From Sebastes aleutianus (taxonomy: Eukaryota; Chordata; Actinopteri; Perciformes; Sebastidae), in the NCBI GenBank assembly GCA_916700875.1, contig CAKAKS010000013.1:14318596-14382595 (forward strand): a stretch of DNA of 64,000 nucleotides. Direction: 5' to 3'. Below are positions 49,086 through 59,726 of this stretch, piece by piece (the first letter of the stretch is position 1; each line of letters begins with the position of its first letter). Both the position numbers and the translations under genes were made by a program. The notes under the pieces were generated by a model. It made no database searches. It saw only the letters and a program-made list of their open reading frames with translations, and was not told where the DNA came from.

Positions 49086-49095
49086 GGACCCTAAT

Positions 49096-49933
49096 GTATG
49101 GAGGGCGGAACCTGCCAAAATAAAAAATAAATAAATAAATGACTCGATAAATGAATAAATATATCACTAACTGCAGCAAAAATAATATTAAAAATGAAAG
49201 TAGCCATTAATAAATTGATAAAATGTGACATAATTTAATTTGCTTCTTTATATATTTATCTTTCTATTGATTTTATTTATTCATGTATTTATTTTTATTA
49301 ATTTTCAAAAGTATCTATTTATTTTTGCATTCATTTTTTAATGATTTTTAAATGTATTTATTGATTTTTTATTGATTTTATATTTATTTTTAGTTTTCAG
49401 TTCCCCTCATTTGCATAATGATGAGGCAGAAATGCATAAAGAAATGTAAATAGAAATGTGTAAAGAAATGTATATAGACAAGACTACAGAAATAAATAAG
49501 TTTAGGGAAATAAATAAGGGGTGAATTGTGCAGAAATTAATAAATAAAGAAATGCATAAATACATAAATAAATACATACATTTAAAAATAAATGCAAAAA
49601 TTAACGCAAAAATAAACAAATAAAAAATAAACAAATGCATAAATAAATAAATACATTTTAAATTTTATAAAAATAAATACCTAAATGAATAAAAGGAAAA
49701 ATTAAACAGAATAGTGAATAAATAAGGGAATTATTGCAAAAATAAATAAATAATGAAGTAAATTAAAACAGAAATATCAATTTTATGTCACATTCTAAGC
49801 TAACGAAATTAATTAATAAACGGCTACATTTATTTTTAGTATTATTTTTGCTATATTTAATGACATTCCTTTATCGAGTCATTTATTTATTCATTCATTT
49901 ATTTTTTATTTTAGCGGATTCCGTCCTCCATAC
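49096..49933. mobile_element. 838-bp AT-rich TIR element
   Basis: The left end gtatggagggcggaacctg and right end cggattccgtcctccatac are inverted repeats. They are followed inward by matching 'aataaataaatgactcgata' and 'atcgagtcatttatttattc'. The interior is 'aaataaa'/'tttattt' low complexity, so much of the element can fold back. There is no coding content and no clear target duplication. It ends about 0.3 kb upstream of the ATG exon of the next gene. Confidence 0.82.
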
Positions 49934-50237
49934 GAACACTGGTCTCCTGGTTGAAAGTCCTGTGTTTGTTGGACCCATCCACATCCCCTCCCACTCACCA
50001 TAAGCAGTCTTTCTCACTTTTCATTCTACGTCACTAGCTCTGAGCGTAGCATATTTACGCAGATGCGTTTACATTTCAGTCAGTACAGACTACATGGTGT
50101 ACAAATGACTTGCTGTTGAGTAGGTACTAGTTTAAGTGATACTGCTAATGTTGTGACATGATTTTATTTTTATTCATTTATACTAACGCTGTGTTTCTGT
50201 CTCCTGTAGGCACTCTAGCTACACCCAGCAAGCCATC

Positions 50238-53200
50238 ATGGACGACCCTTCATCCACCCAATCCTTCCCCAACAACCACCACCATCGCCACCGGCCATCC
50301 TTTCACCTCACCTTGCCCAGCCATCATAGCCCCGAAGTGGGATACCCGTCCACTGAGCCAGCCCTGGACCCTCTGGAGCAATACGGAAGTAGAGGGGAAG
50401 AATCCACAAACTCTTTCCTGACTTCAAGCACCTCCTCCGGGGGACGGAGGGGGAGCAGTGGGGGCTTCCTAAACACAACTGGCGGCAGTTTGGATGGAGA
50501 CGCTAACTTGGGAGGCCATCTTGACGGAGAAAGCGTGTTAGCCAGCCATTTCGCTGACTCTTGGTATGGCGGTATCAAAAAAGAGGAGGTTTGGGAGGAC
50601 GGGGAGAGTCATGAAAGCGCTGCAGATGATTTTTATAGAAAAAGTGATTGCTACGGTAGCGCAAATTATGTTTTTTTGAACTGTGCCAGCGAGGAAGGAG
50701 TCAAGCGTAAACTCAGAGCAAACTATAATAATTACGTTAGTTGTGACGCTAAAGGCGAAACAGTTTACAACAGGGAGGCCGACGTTAGCCAATTTACTAA
50801 ACAAACTACTTCCTACGGCAGGACTGCGGCGGGGAGCTTCAGCGACAGCAGCATTGATTATTCGAGAGTGAGCGATAATTATTTAGGAAGAGAAGACGAT
50901 TACGGGTCCAGCTGTGGCTCAGGTGAGGATCAGCTTCAACCAGCAGAGGTTGATGGACCCTGGCTCAGCGTCTCTCCGTCCAGTCAGACCGTAGAGGGCA
51001 GGTGGAGAGGAGCAGCAGACGCCATCTCTTTTGCCTCAGGGTGCCTACCGCAGAGATCGCCCATGGGCGTCAGCAGCGGGACGTACACTCAGAAACTGGA
51101 CTCCTTTTCTGAGGCGTTCCTCTCCCAGCGAAAGAGAAGATTCCCATTGATTCCCAGTGGAGATTCCTCTGGACAGATGTGGGATTTCGGAGTAGGGAGA
51201 GGAGAAAGCCCCGGATCGGTCAAGTCAAGACAAAGCTGTGCTTTCGATTCAGACTCCTACCTGCCTCCCTCCTCGCCCGCTCACCCCTCTCTTCAGTCCT
51301 TCCCCTCTCCTCCCACATCATCTCACATCGTGTCTTCAGTTCTTAGTCCTCCTCCCACACCTCTACCTTCCCACTCGCCCTCCAAAATGGACTCTCCCAG
51401 TGCGTATGGAGGCACCGGACATTCCGCGTCCCAGGGGGGAGAATCACTTGGTACGCTCCAGTTTTTCGCTTCGCACCTTCAGTCTCTCCCGTCTATCCAT
51501 TCCTCTGGGATGATATGGAAGTTTCCACTGCTGTCACACAGCTTTCCACAGTCGTCAGGCGACCCCGGCGTCGTCGAGGGCAACCTGAGACCTTCTCATG
51601 GTAGCGACTATGGCCACATCCCCGGTAAGGCATTGTGTGTGCATTTTTGTGAATGAAAGTATGATAGTAAGAATAAAATTGATTATGTAAGTCTGTAATA
51701 ACTGAGAAAGAAAAAATGATGAAATGATTTAAATTAACTTTATTTCCCTCCCTTACAAAAAACTCACAGGTTAATACCCATATTTAAATTTACGGGGACA
51801 TGTGGGTTTTCGTAGGTGAGCTTGTGAAATTTCCCGTTTCCCCTATGCAAAATACATTTTCACTTTCTGCACTTTCACATATAAAACCATTTGTAACAGA
51901 CATCTTTGTAGTATATTGCATCATGTGAAAAATGAACAAACCAGCATGCAGTGCAGAATTACTGCTTTGAGTTCATATGTGGGTTTTCACAAGAATTGAA
52001 TAGTGTTTCCAAATAAGAAACAGATTCTGTCGGTGTCGGGTTTAGCGCTTTCCTGTCTGCACAGATAACAGTGATGTGTCTGTCTTGTTTTGCCTGACTG
52101 TCTCTGCCACACTCAAATTGATCATGGAGCATTGACTTACACTTTTCTCTCATTTTTCCAGCCTCCCACGTTCAGACTCCAGAAGCGGCATTCCTCGCTT
52201 CAACATCCCATCCTTCCTCCCTGCATACATCCAGAGCCCTCTGTCCCTCCAATACTCCGCCCCTCCATCCCTCCTTCCATCTACCCTCTCGTCCAGCTCA
52301 CCTCTCTGGCCAACATTATGAGGCAGCAGAAAAGATAGCCCCTTATGTTGTGAACCAGAAAGTAAAGAATGGACCAGCCAATCTGAACCAATCACAGGTA
52401 CAGTATGGCACTTTTATATTTTTTTTCACCACAGGAAACTTGAGCAAATTTAAAGAAAAGTTTGACATTTGGGGAAATATGCTTGTGTATTTCCTCTTGC
52501 TGAGTGTAGGACAAGAAAACTGATGTTTGTGTTTATGCATCCAGGACTGTGAGGTCCATCTTAATTGGGTTATCATTGGGTTATGATAATTGGGTTGCTA
52601 CATTTAAATGAACAAAGTGTAACGTTTTGGGGGATCTATTAGCAGAAATGGACTGTTTTCATTAGTGTATAATCACCTGAAACTAAGAATCGTTGTGTTT
52701 TCGTTAGCTTAGAATAAGTCCTTCATATGTACATAGGAAGCGGGTCCTCTTCATGGAGTCCACCATGTTGCTCCGCCATGTTTCTACAGTAGCCCAGAAC
52801 AGACAAACCAAACACTGGCTCTAGCGAGAGCCTTTTTCGTTTTTACGTTACCTGAAGGCCACTGTAGTTTTCTGACATGCTTGTGAAACTGTGGTAACGT
52901 GAGCTGCAGAGTGCACAACCGTGGTACGTCCAGCCGCTGTCTGACTTCCGTTGCTCGTAAAGCAGTGATATTATGGTAAGGATGGCCTCTGAGCGAGGCG
53001 AACGGTGTTACCGCAGTCTTGGAAAGGAAGGAGTGAACGGAGGAGTACTCAGTTGGTTGCAATCTGCAACCACACCACTAGATGCCGCCAAATCCTACAT
53101 ACTGTACCTTTAAGAGAAGAAAACCTTCAGTTGATGCATATATAATTTTAGCCACACAAAATTTTGTCTAATACTTTGGTTTATTAACAAATAACTTGGT

Positions 53201-56200
53201 GTTTAGTGCTAATTAGCAAATATTAGCATGCTAACACGCTAAATTAAGATGGTGAACATGGTAAACTTTTTAGTCCTACCTTATGGAAGCCCTAAACGGA
53301 CATGATTCTAAAAATGTTTTAATAGCTTTATCTCGAGATCACAGGTTAATTATGTCATTAACTCGAGAAAACAAGCTTTGTTATCTCGAGATAACGGTAT
53401 TAAAAAAACAATTGAATCACGTCTGTTTAGGGCTTCCGTAATACCTGCTAAACAGCTGCATGTTAGCATTGTCCTTGTGATCATTGTGTTAGCATACTGA
53501 CGTTAGCACTGTGCTAGCGCTGTGCCTAAGGGCAGCCTCACAGAACTGTTAGCATGACTGTAGACTCTTTTACCTATTTATTACTTTCTCTTTATTAGTC
53601 AGGAAGGACCATTCTGACTGTTTGAACCTCTCATTTTTACAGGAAGTAGCCAGGCCAAAATCATCTATTAATTACATAGCCTACATGAATGTAAAAGTAC
53701 ATGATTTATGAGTTTATTCAGAGTAAAAAATATAATTTAAAATGTAAAAACAAGACATTGTGCTTGAGTTTTGAAGCTCATCAAGAACAACCACCGCATC
53801 TCAGAAGCCACATTTTCACAGTGACGTCGCCAGATTTGCTCACTGTCGTCACTCTTCCATCAACAGAGACTGGGTTTTGTGGGTGGGGGGGGGGGCAACA
53901 CTCGCTACAGCTGGAGAAACTATGCAGAAGTAGTGGGCGGACACGTATATGGTTGTTTGTCAAGAAATTACGTAGCTCCAACTGCATTTCTGCTTCCAAA
54001 ACCACAGTCTTGGTCTCGGTTTGTATTTTTAGACTTGTTGAATGGGTGTGATTGAGACAGATTTGGAGTTGGTGAAAAGCACGTTATTTAAATTTGAGCT
54101 GTTTCTCCTGCATCCAAGCTAGGCTGAATATGTCATGTACCCAGATCCAAAACACCCAAAGATATGTTAAGTTGCTGTCTAAATACTTCAGCTTTTAGAA
54201 CTTTAGTTGTACAATCACTACATTTTTATTTTCTCTCTTTTGTCTTTGACCATGTTTTAATCCAAAGAGGACAAGTCTAAAATTATTTTTCCTTGTGCTC
54301 TTACAGCAACAAGCCTCTCCAATCTACACTGGAACTCCATTTCCCAGTATCCTTCACTCCAGCAGAAGTCAGAAGAGGGACCGGTACACGCCTCAGCCGC
54401 TGCTCAATCCAGTTCGTAGGGGGAAGGGACTCTACTCGTCCGTCTCATCTCTCAATCACAGAGAGGAGGAAGCAACATGTGGAGAAGAGGAAGATCAGTG
54501 TGTTGTGTTACCGTAAGTAGAATGTTGAAGGAAAATTTGCATGGAGAAGAGTTAGGCCACGGGCCAAGGAACAAATGATTTGATCCATGGTATTAGGTAT
54601 TACCTTTTTCACCTTCTCCTTTTCACTTTCCTTCTCTCCAGGTATGTCAACGTGGGTCATGATTTCCAGGCAGAGCTTCCTCCATGCTTTGTGGATGGGG
54701 AAGGGTCAAGGGTGTGGCCACCAGAGGAGGAATCCCCTAGGGAACAGTTGCTCTGGAAACCGTGGGACAAGCTGGAGGAGAGTACCAACTTACAAGACCA
54801 AGGTAGATGACACGCTAAAATACAGCTTTTGAAACCAAAACTGTCACAAAATTCTCAGTTCTTCAACATTACAATCACCTGATTCATCGAAAACTGTTCA
54901 TGTTTTGTGTGTGTTTGTGCGTGCACAGTGGAGAAGCTGTTGTCCATGTGTAGTTCCAGCTGCGTACCAGGAGGGGGCAGTAACACAGAGCTGACCCTGC
55001 ACTGTCTGCACTACTGTCAGGGGAACACAATGGTAACTTCATGAAGAAGAATATTAGTACTGTCTGTCTTTCTGTCTCTATTCTTCACTAATTATTTTAC
55101 TCTGCACTCATTCAATCATTTTCATCATCCCTCCATCCATCCATCGTGACTCACTTTCTCACTCCTCCGTATCCAGTTAATACTCTTCGGAGCCATTGCA
55201 TGCCTCATCTGTCTGTTCTCTGCCTCCTCCGTCCCTCTCTCCTCCTTTGTGCAGGCCACACTGGAGATGCTGCTGTTCTCACAGCCCTCGCCAACAGGAG
55301 ACTACCACTACTCTGGTAACCTTTGACCTTTGGCCTCACTCTTGGGTTTCCTATGTCTGTATGATTCAAATGTTCAGCCAACTCTTTGGCTTGATTATGG
55401 ATATTTAATAGAGTTATCTCCACTCGCAACTTTGTCAAATTCAACCAGGACAGAAATAGGAAGGGAAGTGAAATGAACTAAAATGTGTTGTAATGAAGGA
55501 AGTTTAGTGTTTCTCTGCAACAGCCAACAGTTGACATATGAGTCAGCACGGGAGTAAGCTTTCTCACTGTACTGTATGTACAATAGTGGCCTTTGTAGAA
55601 GCCCAAACCTCCTGCCACTTTCATCACATGCAAACTCTCTCTCTCTCTTTGTTTCTGTGGTGCATTTAGATCCACCATGTAAAGTACAGAGTAGACATTG
55701 TTCTGCATAGTAATGTTCACTCAGGTGGGTGTATTCCTGTAGACAAGGGTGCTGTTAAAGGTCTTGGGCCCCCTTGACATTTAGGATGTCTAAAGTCCCT
55801 GGTATGTCTCTGTCTGGTCACCCCTCCAGCTTTTGACCCCCCTGAATGACTCCAGGTTGTCTGTCTGTCTGAAGCTTGCTGAATGAAGTCTAACTGTATG
55901 TTTGTGTGTGTCATGTGTAATTTGTGTAATTTATCAAGCCAGTCCCATACCTGTATTTATCTACTCTTTCTCTCTCTCTCTGTAGGTAGTGATTGTTGGA
56001 CAGACAGTGAAAAGAGTCTCTTCGGTGCAGCTCTGGGAACTTATGGAAAAGACGTTTCACTCATACAGAAAATGGTATAACTATTATTCATTGCTTGTTC
56101 TTATGCTGCATTTTTTTTTTAAAGAGGACCTATTATGCTTTTTCCCTTTCCTTTAGTGTGTTATATAGTTGTTTGTGCATGTAAAAAGTCTGCAAAGTTA

Positions 56201-57501
56201 CAAAGCCCAAAGTCCACGCCAAAGGGAGTTACTCTCCCCCACAGAAACACTGCTCCTGAACTGCCTGAAATGCCTTGCTTGAAGTCCCGCCTTTTCTTCT
56301 GTAACGTGGTGATGTCCCCAAGTAACACTTTTGCATAATATCTGCCTAGCGGCTAGTTTGGCACGCCCTCAAACAAAGCTAATTAGAGCGGAGCTGGAGT
56401 GGAGTCCGAAGATTTTGGTTAGGTTGACCAATCACAACAGAGTGGGCCAGCTGACCTATCAGAGCACAGTGGGCTTTTCAGGAGGAGGAGCTCAAACAGA
56501 GCCTGCACCCGTTTGGTTTTCGGTGACTCACCACCGTGCACTTTAGTGAGGACGCAGTGACACATGTAACGATACACAGAAGTACAGTTTTGATTAAATC
56601 ATACGCAACTAAGATATTACCAAACGTGCACTGCCGCCACCTCCACCGCACATTATGCACAGTGAAAACGATGATTGGTTCACAAAATTAGCACTCGAAA
56701 ACTCACCCAATAAAAGGCTGGAAATGTCAGTTTATAGTTCATATGTCATGCAACAGAATGTGTCACCTTGATTATGTTTGCTGAAATATGTTAGCTAATA
56801 TATTTGGAATCAAGCTGAGGTAGATCTGGGAAAAGTTACACTGCCAGGTTGATTTTTGAATGTGCTAAGTATTCATTGTGTGTTTGTGTGTTGCAGGTGA
56901 GGACTAAGACCGTGTGCCAGTGCGTTGAGTTTTACTACCTGAGCAAGAAGCTCCAGGACAAGCAGAAGAAACAGAAGGAGGAGGAGAAGAGAGAAGCAGT
57001 GATGGAGCAGCAGAAGAATGTAAGAAACAAGCAGTATTAAAACCGTTTTGCCTCTTGTCAAGATGTCCCAGCTGATCCAGGGACTGTGGTACTCCACTGA
57101 TGTTTCCTTTAGTTTGTGTTTTATTACCAGCTTTTGCTTTAGTTCTCATACATTCTCTTTTTTTCTGTTGTTGTTGTTTTTCCTGTGCTAATTCCCATGT
57201 TACTCTGTGGTCTTCACTGTGTCATGCATTCAGATCTCTGACTGATAAGTCTCATAGAATAGACACAAATAGAACAGAGTAGTGTGCATGGTGTAGGAGT
57301 CTTGTGTAATTAATTGCTTTAAATGTTTGGAATGTAGCTCAGCACAGTTGCTTACCATTGGTCCTGTTCTCGTAGATAACGCCCATCTGTCAGCCAGTGA
57401 ACAGGCCGTTTGGCCTGGAAGGGGCGGTTCCTGCGCCCTCATTGGCCAGCTTCTTCCCCTGCAAGCTGTGTGGCAAGTGAGTAGGACCAGTTATACTAGA
57501 G

Positions 57502-57545
<44 letters not shown>

Positions 57546-58144
57546 CTGGCTTCAGGGCAAGCTAACACATGGTTTAGATTTTCTTTTCAAACCAGTCTTT
57601 CCTCTCTCCTCGCCCCAGAATGTTCTATAAAATCAAGTCCCGCAACGCTCACATGAAGATCCACCGCCAGCCTCAGGAGGACTGGACCGACAGGCGGCTG
57701 CAGCACCAGCTCCTCACCCAGCGTCTGGCTCTCAGTCGGCCCACCAACCTCATGCCCACCCCAGGCAGTAACCTGCACCCGCCTCAGGCTGCAGCTCTGA
57801 CCTTTCCCTCCTCAACGTCAAGCAACAACACCAGTGCAGACAATGTCTTCAACTCTGTAACCAATAGCAACGCCATCACTCCCAGCAATGCCAGTGTCTT
57901 AGATCCCAGCGCCTTGATAACATATAGCAACACCACTGCTTCAAACTCTCATGTAATCACCAATATTGATGGCGGCGGCGGCGGCTCAAATCAAAGAGAG
58001 CCCAACACTGTCTTACCTTTTCACCAATCATGGGCCTCGTTTGGACTTGGCCCCGACTCCACCATCTTCTACTGCAACACAGAAGGGAAAGACAACGTAG
58101 CAGCTGGGACAGTGGGGGGAAAAGAGACAATCAACTGGCAGTAG
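50238..58144 (+). CDS. ELM2-SANT-C2H2 protein, MIDEAS/TRERF1/ZNF541 family
   Basis: Ten coding exons: 50238-51624, 52162-52397, 54307-54512, 54642-54802, 54929-55032, 55255-55315, 55986-56074, 56897-57019, 57376-57476, 57619-58144. They splice in frame (all GT/AG) to 997 codons plus stop. Family members scaffold HDAC1/2 and DNTTIP1 in the mitotic deacetylase complex (MiDAC) in the nucleus. Residues 1-600 are disordered, Ser/Pro-rich, with KLDSFSEAFLSQ near 284 and YTPQPLLNPVRRGKGLY near 560, both reminiscent of TRERF1. ELM2 spans about 610-700 (VNVGHDFQAELPP, LLWKPWDKLE). SANT spans about 720-768 (SDCWTDSEKSLF, QKMVRTKTVCQCVEFYYLSKK), followed by a charged helix to 789. One C2H2 finger is at 818-838 (C818, C821, H834, H838), split by an intron after GK. 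No additional zinc fingers are visible upstream, unlike ZNF541 and TRERF1. The ATG at 50238 follows an acceptor at 50208-50209, so a 5' noncoding exon lies upstream. The orthologue is uncertain, so no symbol is given. Confidence 0.9.
52445..52560 (+). repeat. Partial 'aaaggaatagttt' repeat
   Basis: 'aaaagtttgacatttgggga' 'aatatgcttg...' matches the 5' part of the repeat at 33088-33390. It is intronic. Confidence 0.55.
52600..53115. repeat. Dispersed repeat ending 'ctgtacctttaa'
   Basis: 'cttggaaaggaaggagtgaa', 'cggaggagtactcagttggt' and 'tgcaatctgcaaccacacca' 'ctagatgccgcc' are phrases of a high-copy fish repeat; its 3' boundary is 'tgtacctttaag'. It is intronic in the ELM2-SANT gene. Confidence 0.7.
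53140..53585. repeat. GCTAA-rich repeat split by a nested inverted-repeat element
   Basis: The flanks ('ttagcatgctaacacgctaa', 'gatggtgaacatgg' and 'gcatgttagcattgtccttg', 'gtgcctaagggcagcctcac') are halves of one familiar fish repeat. Between them, about 53280-53442, sits an element whose ends 'ggaagccctaaacggacatg' and 'acgtctgtttagggcttcc' are inverted repeats with an internal 'tatctcgagat' motif. The outer repeat is therefore older. Confidence 0.75.
56121..56760 (+). repeat. Dispersed 'aaagaggacctattatg' repeat
   Basis: 'aaagaggacctattatgctt', 'tgtgcatgtaaaaagtctgc', 'aaagttacaaagcccaaagt' and 'ttgaccaatcacaacagagt' belong to a high-copy fish repeat. It lies in the intron before exon 56897-57019. 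The 3' boundary is approximate. Confidence 0.75.
57507..57542. repeat. (CT)n microsatellite in the last intron
   Basis: About 18 CT dinucleotides, 77-112 nt upstream of the final exon. They may extend the polypyrimidine context of that acceptor. Confidence 0.9.
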
Positions 58145-58348
58145 GGCTTCCAAAAGCATTACAACCGCTGAGGTCTGAGACTCACCAAAGCTGTGTTTTT
58201 TTTAACTCAAACTAAATTTCAATTCAAACTTCAGTACGTTTTTCACACAGTATTTCAAAAAAACATCATCGTTTTTGTATGTTTTTGTTGTTGATTGTGT
58301 ATTTAAATCTGTTACATATTGAAATGTTTCTTATGCATTTGACATTTT

Positions 58349-58354
58349 AATAAA
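58349..58354 (+). terminator. Poly(A) signal of the ELM2-SANT gene
   Basis: AATAAA 205 nt after the stop codon, followed within 15 nt by a TGTG-containing stretch. It is the only canonical signal in the first 300 nt. Confidence 0.6.
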
Positions 58355-58454
58355 ATGTGTAACCTCATGGTAGTTTTTGATGTTTCTGACACCAGCAAAA
58401 CCACAATGTGTTTACATGGATTAAACAAACAAAATATAACATGTTAATTTGTGA

Positions 58455-58960
58455 GCTTAAGACAGAGGCGGACTCTGAGGGGCAGGGGTGAAAAAGATAA
58501 TAAGGGTACCAGTGGGGCACCAGCTTGCAGAAAGTTTTCTAGGATGTAGGGATGCCTTTACTGCACTGCATCTTCTCAATTTTAAGGCCATCCTAGCAGG
58601 CACTTTATCAAGTTTAATGGCTCCCTATAGTGCATTTTGTCATGTTTTGTCCATCTAAGGGCACCCTAGAGGGCACTGCATCATGTTTTATCTACCAAAG
58701 GAGCACTTTTGCTGGGGTTTTTTTCCAAACAAGAGGCGCCAAGCGGGGTCCACCAGTGGCAGATATTTTCCCTTTGGCGAAAGCCAGACTAGTTCTTTCC
58801 CCATTTCCAGTCCTTGTGCTAAGCTAAGCTAACTGTCTTCTGGGCGGTAGCTTCATATTTAACAGACAAACACAAGAGTGGTTTCGATCTTCTCATCTAA
58901 CCTTCGGCAAGAAAACGAATATGTGTTTTTTCCAAAACATGGAACTATTCCTTTAACTCT
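58455..58960 (-). repeat. Dispersed repeats, including a reversed 'aaaggaatagttt' copy
   Basis: 58455-58780 carries a block of 'gcaccctagagggcactgca'-like phrases. 58795-58960 is the reverse of the repeat at 33088-33390 ('ccagtccttgtgctaagcta', 'gcggtagcttcatatttaac', ending 'aactattccttt'). Confidence 0.6.
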
Positions 58961-59678
58961 CACATGGACATTTGGAGAAGTGAGGATGAGCCACATTGTT
59001 CTCACTTTCCAATATGGTCCTCGCTCTTAAATCTGAAAGTGATCCTCACAAAGATAGACAAACATGAGCACACACACATCCACAAAGACACACACACACA
59101 CACATGGTTGGCACAGCCATTTCAACACACAGCTTGTTGAAAGGTTTTGATACAACACCATAATGGGCTAATATTGACCTTGGTAGACCATCTCCTCTCT
59201 TACAGCTGTCTGAGTACACTTGTGTGCCCAGAACCGACCTGTTGATGGTTAACTACAGCGACTGTGTGTGTTTTTGTGCCAGGACAGAGTCATTGTGAAT
59301 GTGTTGTAGCGTGTATAGTGTCTGTGTGAGAAAATAGGCCTGCTAAATTCAGATTGAGATTGATACAAAATGCAGCAAATAAACAAAAACACATGTACAG
59401 ATAATTTGTAATGACAAAAAACAGAAACAAACATTGAAAATCCAAAATATACAACAGCATCCTGTCCATCATTATTTAGCTAATGCAAATTTCTAGGATC
59501 TACAGTTTGACTAGCTGTTGTCCTCTCCTCCCTGTCATGTTTACTTAAAATTAACCTGTACTGATTCGTCAGTTATACTTGTCTATCCGGTGGCTCAGGT
59601 GCATTTCTCAAGGCGGTGCGTATTCTTTGACCCCATATCTTCATGAGTTACTGCCACCGTCATACTGATAACATTGTT

Positions 59679-59726
<48 letters not shown>

